Source: Streptococcus anginosus subsp. whileyi MAS624 (GTDB lineage: Bacteria; Bacillota; Bacilli; Lactobacillales; Streptococcaceae). Taken from it: a stretch of DNA of 64,000 bases. This document shows positions 1 to 7,437 of this stretch, in pieces. Location: the NCBI RefSeq assembly GCF_000478925.1, contig NZ_AP013072.1, positions 908,501 to 972,500 of the forward strand. The letters are read 5' to 3'. Position 1 is the first letter of the stretch. Each line of letters opens with the position of its first letter. The notes below the pieces were generated by a model. That model had not been told where the DNA came from and did no database searches. It saw nothing but the letters and a program-made list of their open reading frames with translations. Both the position numbers and the translations under genes were made by a program.

Positions 1-111
1 TTATCTAATTGGGAAAGAATAGAGTTTGCATCGCTGGCAGAGGGTGGTCTGAAAAGAGTAGAGGTTCTTTGGATGAATTTTCAGCCTAATAAGCAGTTAG
101 AACTATTTTAG
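1..111 (+). CDS. C-terminal end of a probable DNA adenine methyltransferase (partial)
   Basis: An open frame runs from the first base to a TAG at 109-111 and encodes 36 residues. It ends in EVLWMNF, a short linker and a final LELF. This style of tail is common in phage- and plasmid-type N6-adenine methyltransferases, where a W-x-N-F stretch lies near the C-terminus. The catalytic motifs are upstream of the window, so the assignment rests only on the tail. A SAM-dependent methylase would fit an element that must protect its DNA in new hosts. Confidence 0.4.
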   Translation, partial: LSNWERIEFASLAEGGLKRVEVLWMNFQPNKQLELF

Positions 112-131
112 GAGGATAAGGAGAAGTCAAA

Positions 132-683
132 ATGAAATTAAAAATAAATAGAGATTTATTTGCATCAGCTTTTGTGAGAAGTACAATTCTTTTCATTGCG
201 CTTGGTATCATTAGTTACTGTCTAATAGACATTTTTGCTGCTAATAAAATTCAGAATAACAATACTTATCGGATTGTTCGGCTGACAAGCCAAACTCAAG
301 ACATTGGAACTAAAACTGAAAAAACGATTTATACAATTACTCTGAGTCAGTATGATAAAAATAAAGATGTATTTGCTATTCCTATCAATTTGGAAACCTA
401 TACCAAACTTTGTTGGTATTCTTCTCCTTCAAAAGTCCCTTTCTTGTCAAATACTTATGTTACTTATACATCTAAAGCCGGTTTCGGTACAGTAGATGAT
501 AAAATTCATTTTATTTCTACAGCTCCGAAATTGAGAAAAAAATACGCACATTCCTACTTTTTTCTAATCATGATAAGCTATTTCCTTACTATCACTTTAA
601 TCTATATTGTAGAGAGTATTGATAAGGATAGACTTGCTGAAGACAGAGAATTGTTAAAAACGTACAAGGAGGAAAACAAATGA
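132..683 (+). CDS. Membrane protein with two TM segments, unknown function
   Basis: 183 residues. The start is ATG preceded by GGAGAAG. A hydrophobic segment lies near residues 17-36 and a second near 143-160, with a hydrophilic, probably extracytoplasmic, domain of about 105 residues between them. The stop overlaps the next start (ATGA), so it is translationally coupled to the gene at 680. It begins a run of tightly packed small genes reaching 4208. No family was recognised. By position in the element it may be a minor envelope component of the transfer machinery, but that is inference. Confidence 0.6.
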   Translation: MKLKINRDLFASAFVRSTILFIALGIISYCLIDIFAANKIQNNNTYRIVRLTSQTQDIGTKTEKTIYTITLSQYDKNKDVFAIPINLETYTKLCWYSSPSKVPFLSNTYVTYTSKAGFGTVDDKIHFISTAPKLRKKYAHSYFFLIMISYFLTITLIYIVESIDKDRLAEDRELLKTYKEENK

Positions 684-883
684 AATATATCATCTTTAGC
701 TTTTTATTAGGGGACTATGTTCGTGATAGTGAAGAGAAGATTTTGGTTTTTGAAAGTCAAGGATTGGCTTGTCAGTATATTCAGAAGCACTACCACAATG
801 AAGAGCCTATTTCGACAACTAAGAAGTTTACTTGTTTGCCAAATTACTATGATGCACCGTTTCGGTTTCATAAAGTCAGTTAG
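680..883 (+). CDS. Small protein of unknown function, 67 residues
   Basis: Starts at ATG 680 overlapping the preceding stop, with a good AGGAGG site 7 bases upstream. The product is mixed alpha/beta in composition, has no clear signal peptide or TM helix, and contains many aromatic residues. It is retained in an operon with no gaps, which argues that it is real. No domain was recognised. Confidence 0.55.
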   Translation: MKYIIFSFLLGDYVRDSEEKILVFESQGLACQYIQKHYHNEEPISTTKKFTCLPNYYDAPFRFHKVS

Positions 884-898
884 AAAGAAGGAGTAGAA

Positions 899-1330
899 AT
901 GACTGAAAAGAAATATAAAATTCTTCGTGGCTATTATTTAACAGGCGTAGGTCAAGAAGAAGATGCTAATTATTTTAAAATGGATGACCAACATTCTGAT
1001 TATGAATTTATTGCTGAAGGAGATATTTGTTTGACCTTCTATCAAAACCAAGACATCATTACAAGTATTCCTGCTTTAATTCGAGTAGATCATATTATTA
1101 AATCAGACAATGTTGTATCTAGTCTGTTGAAAGCTGAAAAGAATGATCATCTTCCAATGCTTCCAATTGTTCAGATCTTTGATTCTTTTGATCCAAAGCT
1201 CCAAAAGAAAATGCAAAATACTTTTCAAGTATTAAACAGCCAAATAAAAGAATTGGCTCAATTTAAAATGATTCAAGGCAATTTATTTGATTTTCTTGAA
1301 GAAGAAGGAGGGAATCATGGTGAAAGATAA
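899..1330 (+). CDS. Cytosolic protein of unknown function, 143 residues
   Basis: The ATG is preceded by GAAGGAG. The product is soluble, acidic towards its C-terminus, and shows no signal peptide. Its last codons overlap the ATG of the thioredoxin-like gene at 1317, so the two are coupled. No family was recognised; it is part of the 132-4208 operon of the element. Confidence 0.55.
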   Translation: MTEKKYKILRGYYLTGVGQEEDANYFKMDDQHSDYEFIAEGDICLTFYQNQDIITSIPALIRVDHIIKSDNVVSSLLKAEKNDHLPMLPIVQIFDSFDPKLQKKMQNTFQVLNSQIKELAQFKMIQGNLFDFLEEEGGNHGER

Positions 1331-1742
1331 ACTAATGTTTCTGATCGGAATATTTGGATTGGTTTTATTGTTTGGTATGGCTATTTATAGCGGTTTCCAG
1401 TTTGATACCCCTTATGACAGTCATTTAACTCAAAAGCAATACAACGATGTAGTACTTGAGCAAAATGTTCAGCTTGTCTTTTATAAAAAGACTTGTCCTT
1501 ATTGTCGAGCTGCTAAAAATGCAGTGATTAAAGCTGCTAGTAAGAGTGATTATCCAACGTTTTATATCAATATTCAAACAAAAGAGGGACAAAAATTAGT
1601 GCATCAATATGACGTAAATAAAGCAGCTACCGTAGTCTCTATTCGTAAAGGAGTTATCAAGTCTTACTTGTATGCTAAAAAGAACAATAAGGGAGATTTC
1701 ACAGCTAATAAACAAGCAATAAAGGAGGCATTCCGTGAGTAA
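1317..1742 (+). CDS. Membrane-anchored thioredoxin-fold protein with a CPYC motif
   Basis: 141 residues. I chose ATG 1317 because GAAGGAGGG lies just upstream; an in-frame start at 1287 has no ribosome site. One N-terminal TM helix (about residues 6-25) is followed by a thioredoxin-like domain with FYKKTCPYC, the redox pair being C60 and C63, and a later beta strand and helix. The domain should lie outside the membrane. Known: such proteins act as thiol-disulfide oxidoreductases or reductases. In a conjugative element it may handle disulfides in surface or transfer proteins; this is inference. The partner is not identified. Confidence 0.75.
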   Translation: MVKDKLMFLIGIFGLVLLFGMAIYSGFQFDTPYDSHLTQKQYNDVVLEQNVQLVFYKKTCPYCRAAKNAVIKAASKSDYPTFYINIQTKEGQKLVHQYDVNKAATVVSIRKGVIKSYLYAKKNNKGDFTANKQAIKEAFRE

Positions 1743-1944
1743 TTTATTTAATTTTATCGGGCATATTATCACAATGTCTGCTCTGCTGACAGCTTGGTTT
1801 TTTCCACTTTTTCATGTGATGATTATTCGGAACTTTGAACAAGAGAAACGAATCTACAGAGCTTCTTTAGTGTTGATGATGCTTTTAAAAATCATTTATC
1901 CAGATAGTAAAATTCATCTTCGTCAGTGGAGGCAAGAAAAATGA
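1735..1944 (+). CDS. Small membrane protein, 69 residues
   Basis: Starts at GTG 1735 with AAAGGAGG upstream and overlaps the end of the thioredoxin-like gene. One or two hydrophobic helices lie within residues 6-55 and a short basic tail follows. Its end overlaps the next gene's ATG at 1941. No family was recognised; the tight coupling on both sides supports expression. Confidence 0.55.
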   Translation: MSNLFNFIGHIITMSALLTAWFFPLFHVMIIRNFEQEKRIYRASLVLMMLLKIIYPDSKIHLRQWRQEK

Positions 1945-2954
1945 TAGATACAATAAAACAATTGATTAAACAACTTCAAGAAAGTTCAGTTATTCAATTC
2001 TTTTACAGAATAAAAGAATGGTGTCAAGAAAATGTTGTGAAACGAAAATTGATTACTTTTTCTCTCATGTTAGCTGCCTGGTTCAGTCTGTTATTAGGAG
2101 CTATCTTCTCCCCACAACGTCAAACTTTTACAACGGATCAACTTGCGACTAAACGAGTATTTGAAAATGGAACAGGAGAAATTAGTTTAGTTAAACAAAT
2201 TTATTCTCCACAAACAGGAGTGATTGTACTTCAGTTTGAAACAACGGATTCTACTTCGTCTATTGCACGAGGGATAGATAGTAAAAGGTTAAGTTGGCAA
2301 TTATACGCACAACACAAGTCTTCTGAAACAAGTATGGATGTCATTCCAATTACTGATAAAAAAATATCCGTCATTATCAAAAATGTTCCAAAAGGTTTTG
2401 GAGCTTTTGCGATTGATATTAAAAATAATAGAGTGACTACAAATCAAATTGATGTAGATATTTCTACGCCATCTAGTTCATCAGATGAAGATTTTAAAGG
2501 ATTCAAAAAAGAAGATAAGTCTTCAGAAAATGTAGTTCAATTTTTTGTCACGCCACAAAATAAGAAAATGGAAATAGCAACTATTAAAAATATTTCTCGT
2601 GAAGAATTTGCTCTCCAAGAAATTGAAGAAGAAATTGATTTCCAAAAAGGACAGATGAAAAAATTGGCTCAATCAATTAAAAAATTAAAAGAGCTTATCA
2701 AAGATAACGAGTCCTCTAAAGAAAGCTTGTTGACAGAAGCAAAATATTTATCAGGTGATGATTTAACAAAGAATCAAAAAGACATTGAGCAGATTGATTC
2801 TGATACAGAAACGAAGAATCGCTCTATTGAAACAGCTAACCAAAATATAGATATTTTAAAAGAAAAAACAGCTTCGTTAGAAAAGAAAAAGGCAGCTATC
2901 AAAGATGGTACATTTGAATTTTCAAGTCCGATAGAGACTGTAGAGATGAAATAA
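1941..2954 (+). CDS. Single-pass membrane protein with extracytoplasmic coiled coil
   Basis: 337 residues. ATG 1941 is chosen because GGAGG sits 8 bases upstream; an in-frame start at 1926 is less well supported. A basic N-terminal region precedes a TM helix at about residues 37-58, then a beta-rich domain (about 70-200) and a long charged coiled-coil region (about 215-325). The layout suggests a protein bridging membrane and cell wall. No named family was recognised. It is the last large gene before the paralogous small genes at 2983 and 4360. Confidence 0.65.
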   Translation: MIDTIKQLIKQLQESSVIQFFYRIKEWCQENVVKRKLITFSLMLAAWFSLLLGAIFSPQRQTFTTDQLATKRVFENGTGEISLVKQIYSPQTGVIVLQFETTDSTSSIARGIDSKRLSWQLYAQHKSSETSMDVIPITDKKISVIIKNVPKGFGAFAIDIKNNRVTTNQIDVDISTPSSSSDEDFKGFKKEDKSSENVVQFFVTPQNKKMEIATIKNISREEFALQEIEEEIDFQKGQMKKLAQSIKKLKELIKDNESSKESLLTEAKYLSGDDLTKNQKDIEQIDSDTETKNRSIETANQNIDILKEKTASLEKKKAAIKDGTFEFSSPIETVEMK

Positions 2955-2982
2955 CAAAATGCGGAAGTAAAGAGGTAAAATT

Positions 2983-3351
2983 ATGGAAAAAATATATGGT
3001 AAACTCGCACCAAAAGGACAACAACCTATTAGAAAACACCGTGTAGTATTTACAAGTACAAAAGGATTGTTTAGAAAACAAAGATGGGTGATGTTAGACA
3101 TTGATGAAAATGGAATAACTTATAATAGTGAGCCTAGACATACAGGGGACATGTTTTCTTCAATGTATCTTGCTATAGGGGCAATTATCATAGATGAACG
3201 AGCTTTTACAATAACTATTAAGAATCCTGTCTGGGATGATTGTAAAATTTATGTTATTGATCTAAAGAGACTAGATGGAGATTTATGGACCAACTTCACA
3301 AAAATCAAAGATACACTCATCATTTTTGCAGGAAACAAGTTGGTCAATTAA
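2983..3351 (+). CDS. Small conserved protein, paralogue of the gene at 4360
   Basis: 122 residues. It shares long stretches with the product of 4360-4713: LAPK near the start, VFTSTKGLFRKQ, W-V-x-LDIDE, YGITY or NGITY, FSSMY, DER-F-T-TIK, LDGDLW and a final FAGNKL. Alternating short strands suggest a compact beta domain. It has no TM helix or catalytic motif that I recognise. The ATG follows AAGAGG. The function is unknown; the duplication within the element is described among the findings. Confidence 0.65.
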   Translation: MEKIYGKLAPKGQQPIRKHRVVFTSTKGLFRKQRWVMLDIDENGITYNSEPRHTGDMFSSMYLAIGAIIIDERAFTITIKNPVWDDCKIYVIDLKRLDGDLWTNFTKIKDTLIIFAGNKLVN

Positions 3352-3374
3352 GCTAAATTGAAAGGAAAAAAATC

Positions 3375-4208
3375 ATGAAAAATTACACTCAAAAATGGAA
3401 AGAACTAAATAAGAATGGAATCAAATTATCATTGATTTGTGTCTTGAATTGGCTTATAAAATTCTTGTTTAAGGGACAATTTTATCTTTTCTCAGCCGTC
3501 TTTTTAGGCTTGCTGACATATTATATGCCACAGGATATTCAATTATCTACTGTGATAGTCTTAGCATTCTTAGTCGTGAGCAAGGTTTTAACGGATATCC
3601 TTTATACACTCCTATCAAGAGAGTGGAAACGGATGAAGACAGCTTTCAATATTGTTTTAATCTTTCTATTTTTTCTAGTAGGAAATAGGCACATTAAGCA
3701 ACATGTTTTAACAGAATCTATGGTTAATCGTCTTCTTATATTTTGGCTAATTAGTCTTGTTCTTGCGACTCTTGTAACCTTTATTCAGCCGATATTATTT
3801 AAGCACTATCTCTTCAAAAATGTTATCAATAAAGAGTACCTAGGTCTTCGAAAACTAACAGATGCTCTGCCGCCTGAATGTAATCTTTATACGGATGCTG
3901 ATGAAAAAGAAGCTGACAAACGGATGAAAATGATTAACCAAAATGTGGTCAAACAACTTTATCAAGGAGTTGTCGAATTAAGTTATTTAAACAGAGAAGT
4001 GATAACAGGTATTAGTTATAGAGCAATTCAATTTGAGAAAGAAAATGAACGGACTTTTATAGATATAGATACTATTTATTATCCTGTTTTTAGAGTTTTT
4101 CCGTTTGAAAATAAAAAAGATTTTAGCCATACACTGATTAAATTTAAACTCAGTAGAAGAGCTGCTTTTACAAAAGAGGTTGAAGAATTTATAAACCAAC
4201 AGTCATAA
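3375..4208 (+). CDS. Polytopic membrane protein of unknown function
   Basis: 277 residues. Four hydrophobic segments lie between about residues 35 and 145, followed by a soluble C-terminal region of about 120 residues. A perfect hairpin terminator follows at once, so this ends the first operon. No family was recognised. It could be an auxiliary inner-membrane part of the transfer channel, but nothing in the sequence proves this. Confidence 0.6.
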   Translation: MKNYTQKWKELNKNGIKLSLICVLNWLIKFLFKGQFYLFSAVFLGLLTYYMPQDIQLSTVIVLAFLVVSKVLTDILYTLLSREWKRMKTAFNIVLIFLFFLVGNRHIKQHVLTESMVNRLLIFWLISLVLATLVTFIQPILFKHYLFKNVINKEYLGLRKLTDALPPECNLYTDADEKEADKRMKMINQNVVKQLYQGVVELSYLNREVITGISYRAIQFEKENERTFIDIDTIYYPVFRVFPFENKKDFSHTLIKFKLSRRAAFTKEVEEFINQQS

Positions 4209-4250
4209 AAAGAACTCCCTAATGTTAGATTGGGGAGTTCTTTTTGTTTT
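4207..4250 (+). terminator. Rho-independent terminator
   Basis: Perfect inverted repeat with 13-bp arms, 4207-4219 and 4233-4245, whose right arm ends in T5 followed by G and four more T. It closes the operon 132-4208. Confidence 0.9.
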
Positions 4251-4283
4251 AAAATAATTTAATAAACTAATTTTTTTCTGATT

Positions 4284-4322
4284 TGTCCCATTAAAAAAAT
4301 TTTTTTGGTTATCTTTTATACT
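4284..4322 (+). promoter_or_regulatory. ICE regulon promoter, copy 1 (TGTCCCATTAA box + -10)
   Basis: TGTCCCATTAA at 4284, TTATCTTTTA overlapping a -10 TATACT at 4317-4322. The box-to-hexamer offset is 33 bp. The position 23 bp before the -10 is A-rich, with no TTGACA-like hexamer. The promoter lies just downstream of the terminator at 4207-4250 and upstream of the gene at 4360. Confidence 0.75.
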
Positions 4323-4359
4323 AGAATCAATCAAAAAAAGAAAGGTATAAAGTATAAAA

Positions 4360-4713
4360 ATGAGAAAACAACTTAAATTAGCACCAAAGGAAAATCAACC
4401 AATTAGAAAGTGTCGTACTGTATTCACAAGTACAAAAGGTTTGTTTAGAAAACAAAAATGGGTTGTGTTGGATATCGATGAATATGGAATAACCTATCAT
4501 AGTGATTCAGGATATAAAGGAGAATTTTCTTCAATGTACGTCGTTCTTCAGGAAATTAAAATTGATGAACGTTCTTTTACGCTAACCATCAAGAAAAATG
4601 ATTATGAAGTTTATTTGATTGATTTGAAAAAACTAGACGGTGATCTGTGGAGCAACTTCCAAATTATAAAAGAAAAAATTACCAATTTTGCAGGAAATAA
4701 ATTAAAGGATTAA
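4360..4713 (+). CDS. Small conserved protein, paralogue of the gene at 2983
   Basis: 117 residues, closely similar to the 2983-3351 product across its whole length (see that entry for shared motifs). It is the first gene after promoter copy 1, so it starts the operon that runs into the putative oriT and mobilization genes. A ribosome site AGAAAGG lies about 12 bases before the ATG. The function is unknown. Being placed in two differently promoted operons suggests the two copies are needed at different times or levels. Confidence 0.7.
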   Translation: MRKQLKLAPKENQPIRKCRTVFTSTKGLFRKQKWVVLDIDEYGITYHSDSGYKGEFSSMYVVLQEIKIDERSFTLTIKKNDYEVYLIDLKKLDGDLWSNFQIIKEKITNFAGNKLKD

Positions 4714-4744
4714 GAAATACAAAATTAGAAAAAGGAGAAACAAT

Positions 4745-5059
4745 ATGGCAAAAAAGAATATCAATAAAATTAAATCAGAGCTTGAAGAAGCCAAGGCAAA
4801 AGTTATCGCTTTGGAAGCAGAACAGAAACTTGCGGAAGAAACTCTTCAAAAAGAAATTGGAAAAATTTATACGCAAATTCAATTCAAAAAAGATAAAAAT
4901 TTGTCGTATGAAGAAGTTTTATCAACGTTAAAATCTGAATTAACACTTGTAAAAGAAGAGGAAAAAGAACAACGTTTAGCAGCTAAAAAAGCTCGTGAAG
5001 AAGCAAAACAAAATGAAGCAAATACGCAAGACTTTTCAGTTGAAAATCATCAGAATTAA
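4745..5059 (+). CDS. Coiled-coil protein, 104 residues
   Basis: The ATG is preceded by AAAAAGGAG. The product is highly charged (Lys/Glu) with heptad-like spacing over nearly its full length and an acidic-polar tail. It has no TM or signal segment. It is cotranscribed with the gene at 4360 and lies directly before the noncoding oriT candidate. It may be a DNA-processing accessory or scaffold; this is position-based inference. Confidence 0.6.
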   Translation: MAKKNINKIKSELEEAKAKVIALEAEQKLAEETLQKEIGKIYTQIQFKKDKNLSYEEVLSTLKSELTLVKEEEKEQRLAAKKAREEAKQNEANTQDFSVENHQN

Positions 5060-5480
5060 CTCTTGAATAAATGATATGATGATTTATTTTTCAGGAATAG
5101 AAAGGTATGTAAATGTATGTATTCAATGTGTGATATTAACACACAGTGTAAGTAAATGTATTTATTGGTGTGTGTAAAAGTAGGTGAAACCGAGAAAATT
5201 GATATCACTGGAAACGTTGATACTATCAACTCCACACGGAACGTGGGGACAGTTTCCCTTATGCTCTTTTTCCAAGCCTGAAACACCAGGAGGGCATTAG
5301 CCCTGCTGGAATGTTTTGGTGACGGAAAACCGCAAAAATAGAAAACTTGTTTTCGTGATGTTGCGAGTTTGAGGTTTTCTTTTTTGCTTCTTTTGGCTTT
5401 TGCCTCGTCAAAAGAAAAAAGAAGGGCACTGTTTTGTATCAATTAGAATATAATTTTTCTTTCAAAATAATAAAAATAAA
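5060..5480 (+). other. oriT: Candidate origin of transfer (oriT)
   Basis: A noncoding stretch of about 420 bp directly upstream of the relaxosome and relaxase operon, packed with inverted repeats: TGTGT/ACACA at 5127-5143, GTTGA/TCAAC at 5216-5230, CCAC/GTGG at 5232-5246 enclosing ACGGAAC, a strong hairpin at 5281-5316 with AGGGC-ATTA-GCCCT at its tip, and a nested stem with arms GAAAACC (5325-5331) and GGTTTTC (5373-5379) enclosing GCAA/TTGC and GAAAA/TTTTC. This clustering, and the location beside the relaxase genes, is typical of oriT. The nick site cannot be fixed by eye. Confidence 0.6.
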
Positions 5481-5502
5481 AAGATAGAGGGAGTATAAAA
5501 TT

Positions 5503-5820
5503 ATGGATATTTTAATCCGAGGTTTATCAAAAAACGAAGTGAATTATTTGAAAGCTTTAGCGAAAGAATCAAAGGCAAAATCGTTCAATCAGTTTCTACT
5601 TTCTGTCTGTCGTGAAAAAATTGCGAAAGGACAATTTAATCATTCAGAAAGTTTATATTTGAGTCATTTAGAAAATATGAAATTGACTAATGATTTTATT
5701 TTAGCGCAGGTTCAAAAACAAGAAGAGCAACTGAAAACATTTGAAGATAAAATGGATCAATACGCCAATCATATTTCTCGTTGGCTAGAATATGAGGGTG
5801 AGGTAGAAAGTGATGACTAG
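5503..5820 (+). CDS. Putative relaxosome accessory protein (ribbon-helix-helix type), 105 residues
   Basis: The N-terminus has a short strand (ILIRGLS) followed by two helices with SFNQFLL, the layout of ribbon-helix-helix DNA-binding proteins; a helical tail follows. The next gene shares the SFNQF signature. Known: MobC-like and other RHH proteins bind oriT and help the relaxase nick. It is the first gene after the candidate oriT and its ATG has GAGGGAG upstream. The fold is inferred from pattern only. Confidence 0.6.
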   Translation: MDILIRGLSKNEVNYLKALAKESKAKSFNQFLLSVCREKIAKGQFNHSESLYLSHLENMKLTNDFILAQVQKQEEQLKTFEDKMDQYANHISRWLEYEGEVESDD

Positions 5821-6145
5821 AGAAATCAAAATTCGGACTGTACCTAATTTAATATTTTCTCAACTTGAATTGATTTGCGAAAAATATGAGTTTTCTAGCT
5901 TTAATCAATTCATGCTTGACCAACTTCAAAACATCGTAAACAATGATGGATTGAATTTGTATCAGAATCAATTTGCGAAAACTTTATCAGAAATTAAATT
6001 TCAACAAAAAGAAATCTTAGATCAATTATTGAAAAATGAAATTCGTCAAATTAGTTTGGATGCGAAACAAGAAGTTGTCGAAAAATTGACGACAGATTGG
6101 CTACGATTTATAGATGATTTAGATGCTCTTGAAACAGAAAAATAA
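5813..6145 (+). CDS. Second putative RHH relaxosome accessory protein, 110 residues
   Basis: Overlaps the end of the previous gene. I prefer ATG 5813, with GAGGT about 9 bases upstream, over the adjacent GTG 5810. A strand (EIKIRTVP) and two helices with SSFNQFMLDQL match the preceding protein, and a helical, probably oligomerising, tail follows. The tandem arrangement suggests that two related DNA-binding subunits act at the same origin region, perhaps on different sites or as a heteromer. Confidence 0.6.
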   Translation: MTREIKIRTVPNLIFSQLELICEKYEFSSFNQFMLDQLQNIVNNDGLNLYQNQFAKTLSEIKFQQKEILDQLLKNEIRQISLDAKQEVVEKLTTDWLRFIDDLDALETEK

Positions 6146-6160
6146 TCGAAAGGAGTATAG

Positions 6161-6946
6161 ATGAAGAAAAATAAATTTGCAGTAATTACTCTCATTTTTA
6201 TTGTAATTTTTTTAATTCAGCCCCAAAATCGTGAGCAATTAACTACTGTTTTTACCCAACATGATATTAAAGAGCAATTGGCTTTTACTGATTCACCTGA
6301 AGAAAAAAATTTTGCCATCAAAGACCAGTATCAAAAACAAAATACTGCTCTGAAGAAAAAAGTTTTTGACAGACAACAAGTGATATATGTTAATAAAAAA
6401 GCTCAATTCACTTCTCAGGAATTGAATTTAGAAAAAGGTGCTTGGGAACATTATTCAGATTTAGATTTTTTAGGACGAGTTGGTGAAGCGAATGCTATGT
6501 TAGGGAGAGAACTTATGCCGCAAGGAAAAAGGGAAGACATTTCTTTTGTTTATCCTTCTGGCTGGAAAAATAAAAAAATTATTTTTAACGGAAAAAAGGA
6601 TTATTTATATAATCGATCACACCTAATTGCTTTTGAATTGAGTGGTGAAAATGCGAATGTTAAAAATTTATTTACTGGAACAAGAGCATTGAATGCTAAC
6701 TTTTCGGCTGAAAAAAATTCGATGGTTTATTATGAAAATATCATTGCTCAGTATATTAAGACAACAGGTCATCATGTACGTTATCGAGTGACCCCGCTTT
6801 TTAAAAATGTTGAATTAGTCTGTCGAGGAGTTCGGATAGAAGCGCAAAGTATTGAAGACCAAACTATCTCATTTGATATTTATATCTTCAATGTTCAACC
6901 AAATTATGAAATAAATTATTTAACAGGAACATCACAAATAAAATAA
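6161..6946 (+). CDS. DNA/RNA non-specific endonuclease (EndA/streptodornase-like), membrane-anchored or secreted
   Basis: 261 residues. A basic start and hydrophobic stretch (residues 5-20) form a signal or anchor. The nuclease domain follows: YNRSHLIAF with the general-base position H154, then a NLFTGTRALNAN segment whose N178 fits the metal ligand. Known: this beta-beta-alpha metal family includes streptococcal EndA and DNases, usually with D-R-G-H; here the motif is N-R-S-H. It lies inside the mobilization operon between the RHH genes and the relaxase. Its role may be to degrade or process extracellular DNA, or to loosen recipient surfaces; neither is shown. Confidence 0.8.
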   Translation: MKKNKFAVITLIFIVIFLIQPQNREQLTTVFTQHDIKEQLAFTDSPEEKNFAIKDQYQKQNTALKKKVFDRQQVIYVNKKAQFTSQELNLEKGAWEHYSDLDFLGRVGEANAMLGRELMPQGKREDISFVYPSGWKNKKIIFNGKKDYLYNRSHLIAFELSGENANVKNLFTGTRALNANFSAEKNSMVYYENIIAQYIKTTGHHVRYRVTPLFKNVELVCRGVRIEAQSIEDQTISFDIYIFNVQPNYEINYLTGTSQIK

Positions 6947-6967
6947 AAAAGGAGTACGATAAAACAA

Positions 6968-7426
6968 ATGAAATCGAGATTATCTATTTATTGTAACGAA
7001 AAAAATTTGCAGAAGTTTGAAGAGGTTGTTGCTTATTTGGGAAGAGAAGAAAATAAATTTCTTTCTCACAAACAGACAGTTTCCTCAACGTTTACAATTC
7101 TACTGGAAACTTTTTATCAATTATTCATTGAAACAGGAAACGAAATGAGTTACTTTGAACGAATGGCTCGATTGAAACAGGACGTTGAAACTTCTCCAGA
7201 TGAAAGTCAAAGAGCAATTAAACAGTTGAAGAAGCAGATGGATCAATTACTTTATCTTGAATTAACTAATTTCCATTCAATCACAAAGGGTGAGGAATGG
7301 GATGTGCAGGATTTAGAATCAGTTTATTCAAAATTAGATTCTAAACAACACGAATTATTGGCTCGAATTCAGGATGTGATTCAGGAAGACATTGCACGAG
7401 GTCAAACTGTCAAACATTCTCATTAA
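6968..7426 (+). CDS. Putative mobilization accessory protein, 152 residues
   Basis: The N-terminus RLSIYCNEKNLQKFEEVV resembles the strand-helix start of RHH-type DNA-binding proteins, followed by a helical region and an acidic C-terminal part. It lies 12 bases before the relaxase, a common place for accessory proteins that help the relaxase at oriT. It is not clearly homologous to the genes at 5503 and 5813, and no named family was recognised. Confidence 0.5.
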   Translation: MKSRLSIYCNEKNLQKFEEVVAYLGREENKFLSHKQTVSSTFTILLETFYQLFIETGNEMSYFERMARLKQDVETSPDESQRAIKQLKKQMDQLLYLELTNFHSITKGEEWDVQDLESVYSKLDSKQHELLARIQDVIQEDIARGQTVKHSH

Positions 7427-7437
7427 GGAGGTTTTAA

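Noticed and set aside
5056..5442. Minus-strand ORF of 128 residues in the oriT candidate
   Set aside because: It covers the inverted-repeat region, has no convincing ribosome site and an unlikely composition. Similar translated fragments appear in databases probably because oriT DNA is conserved.
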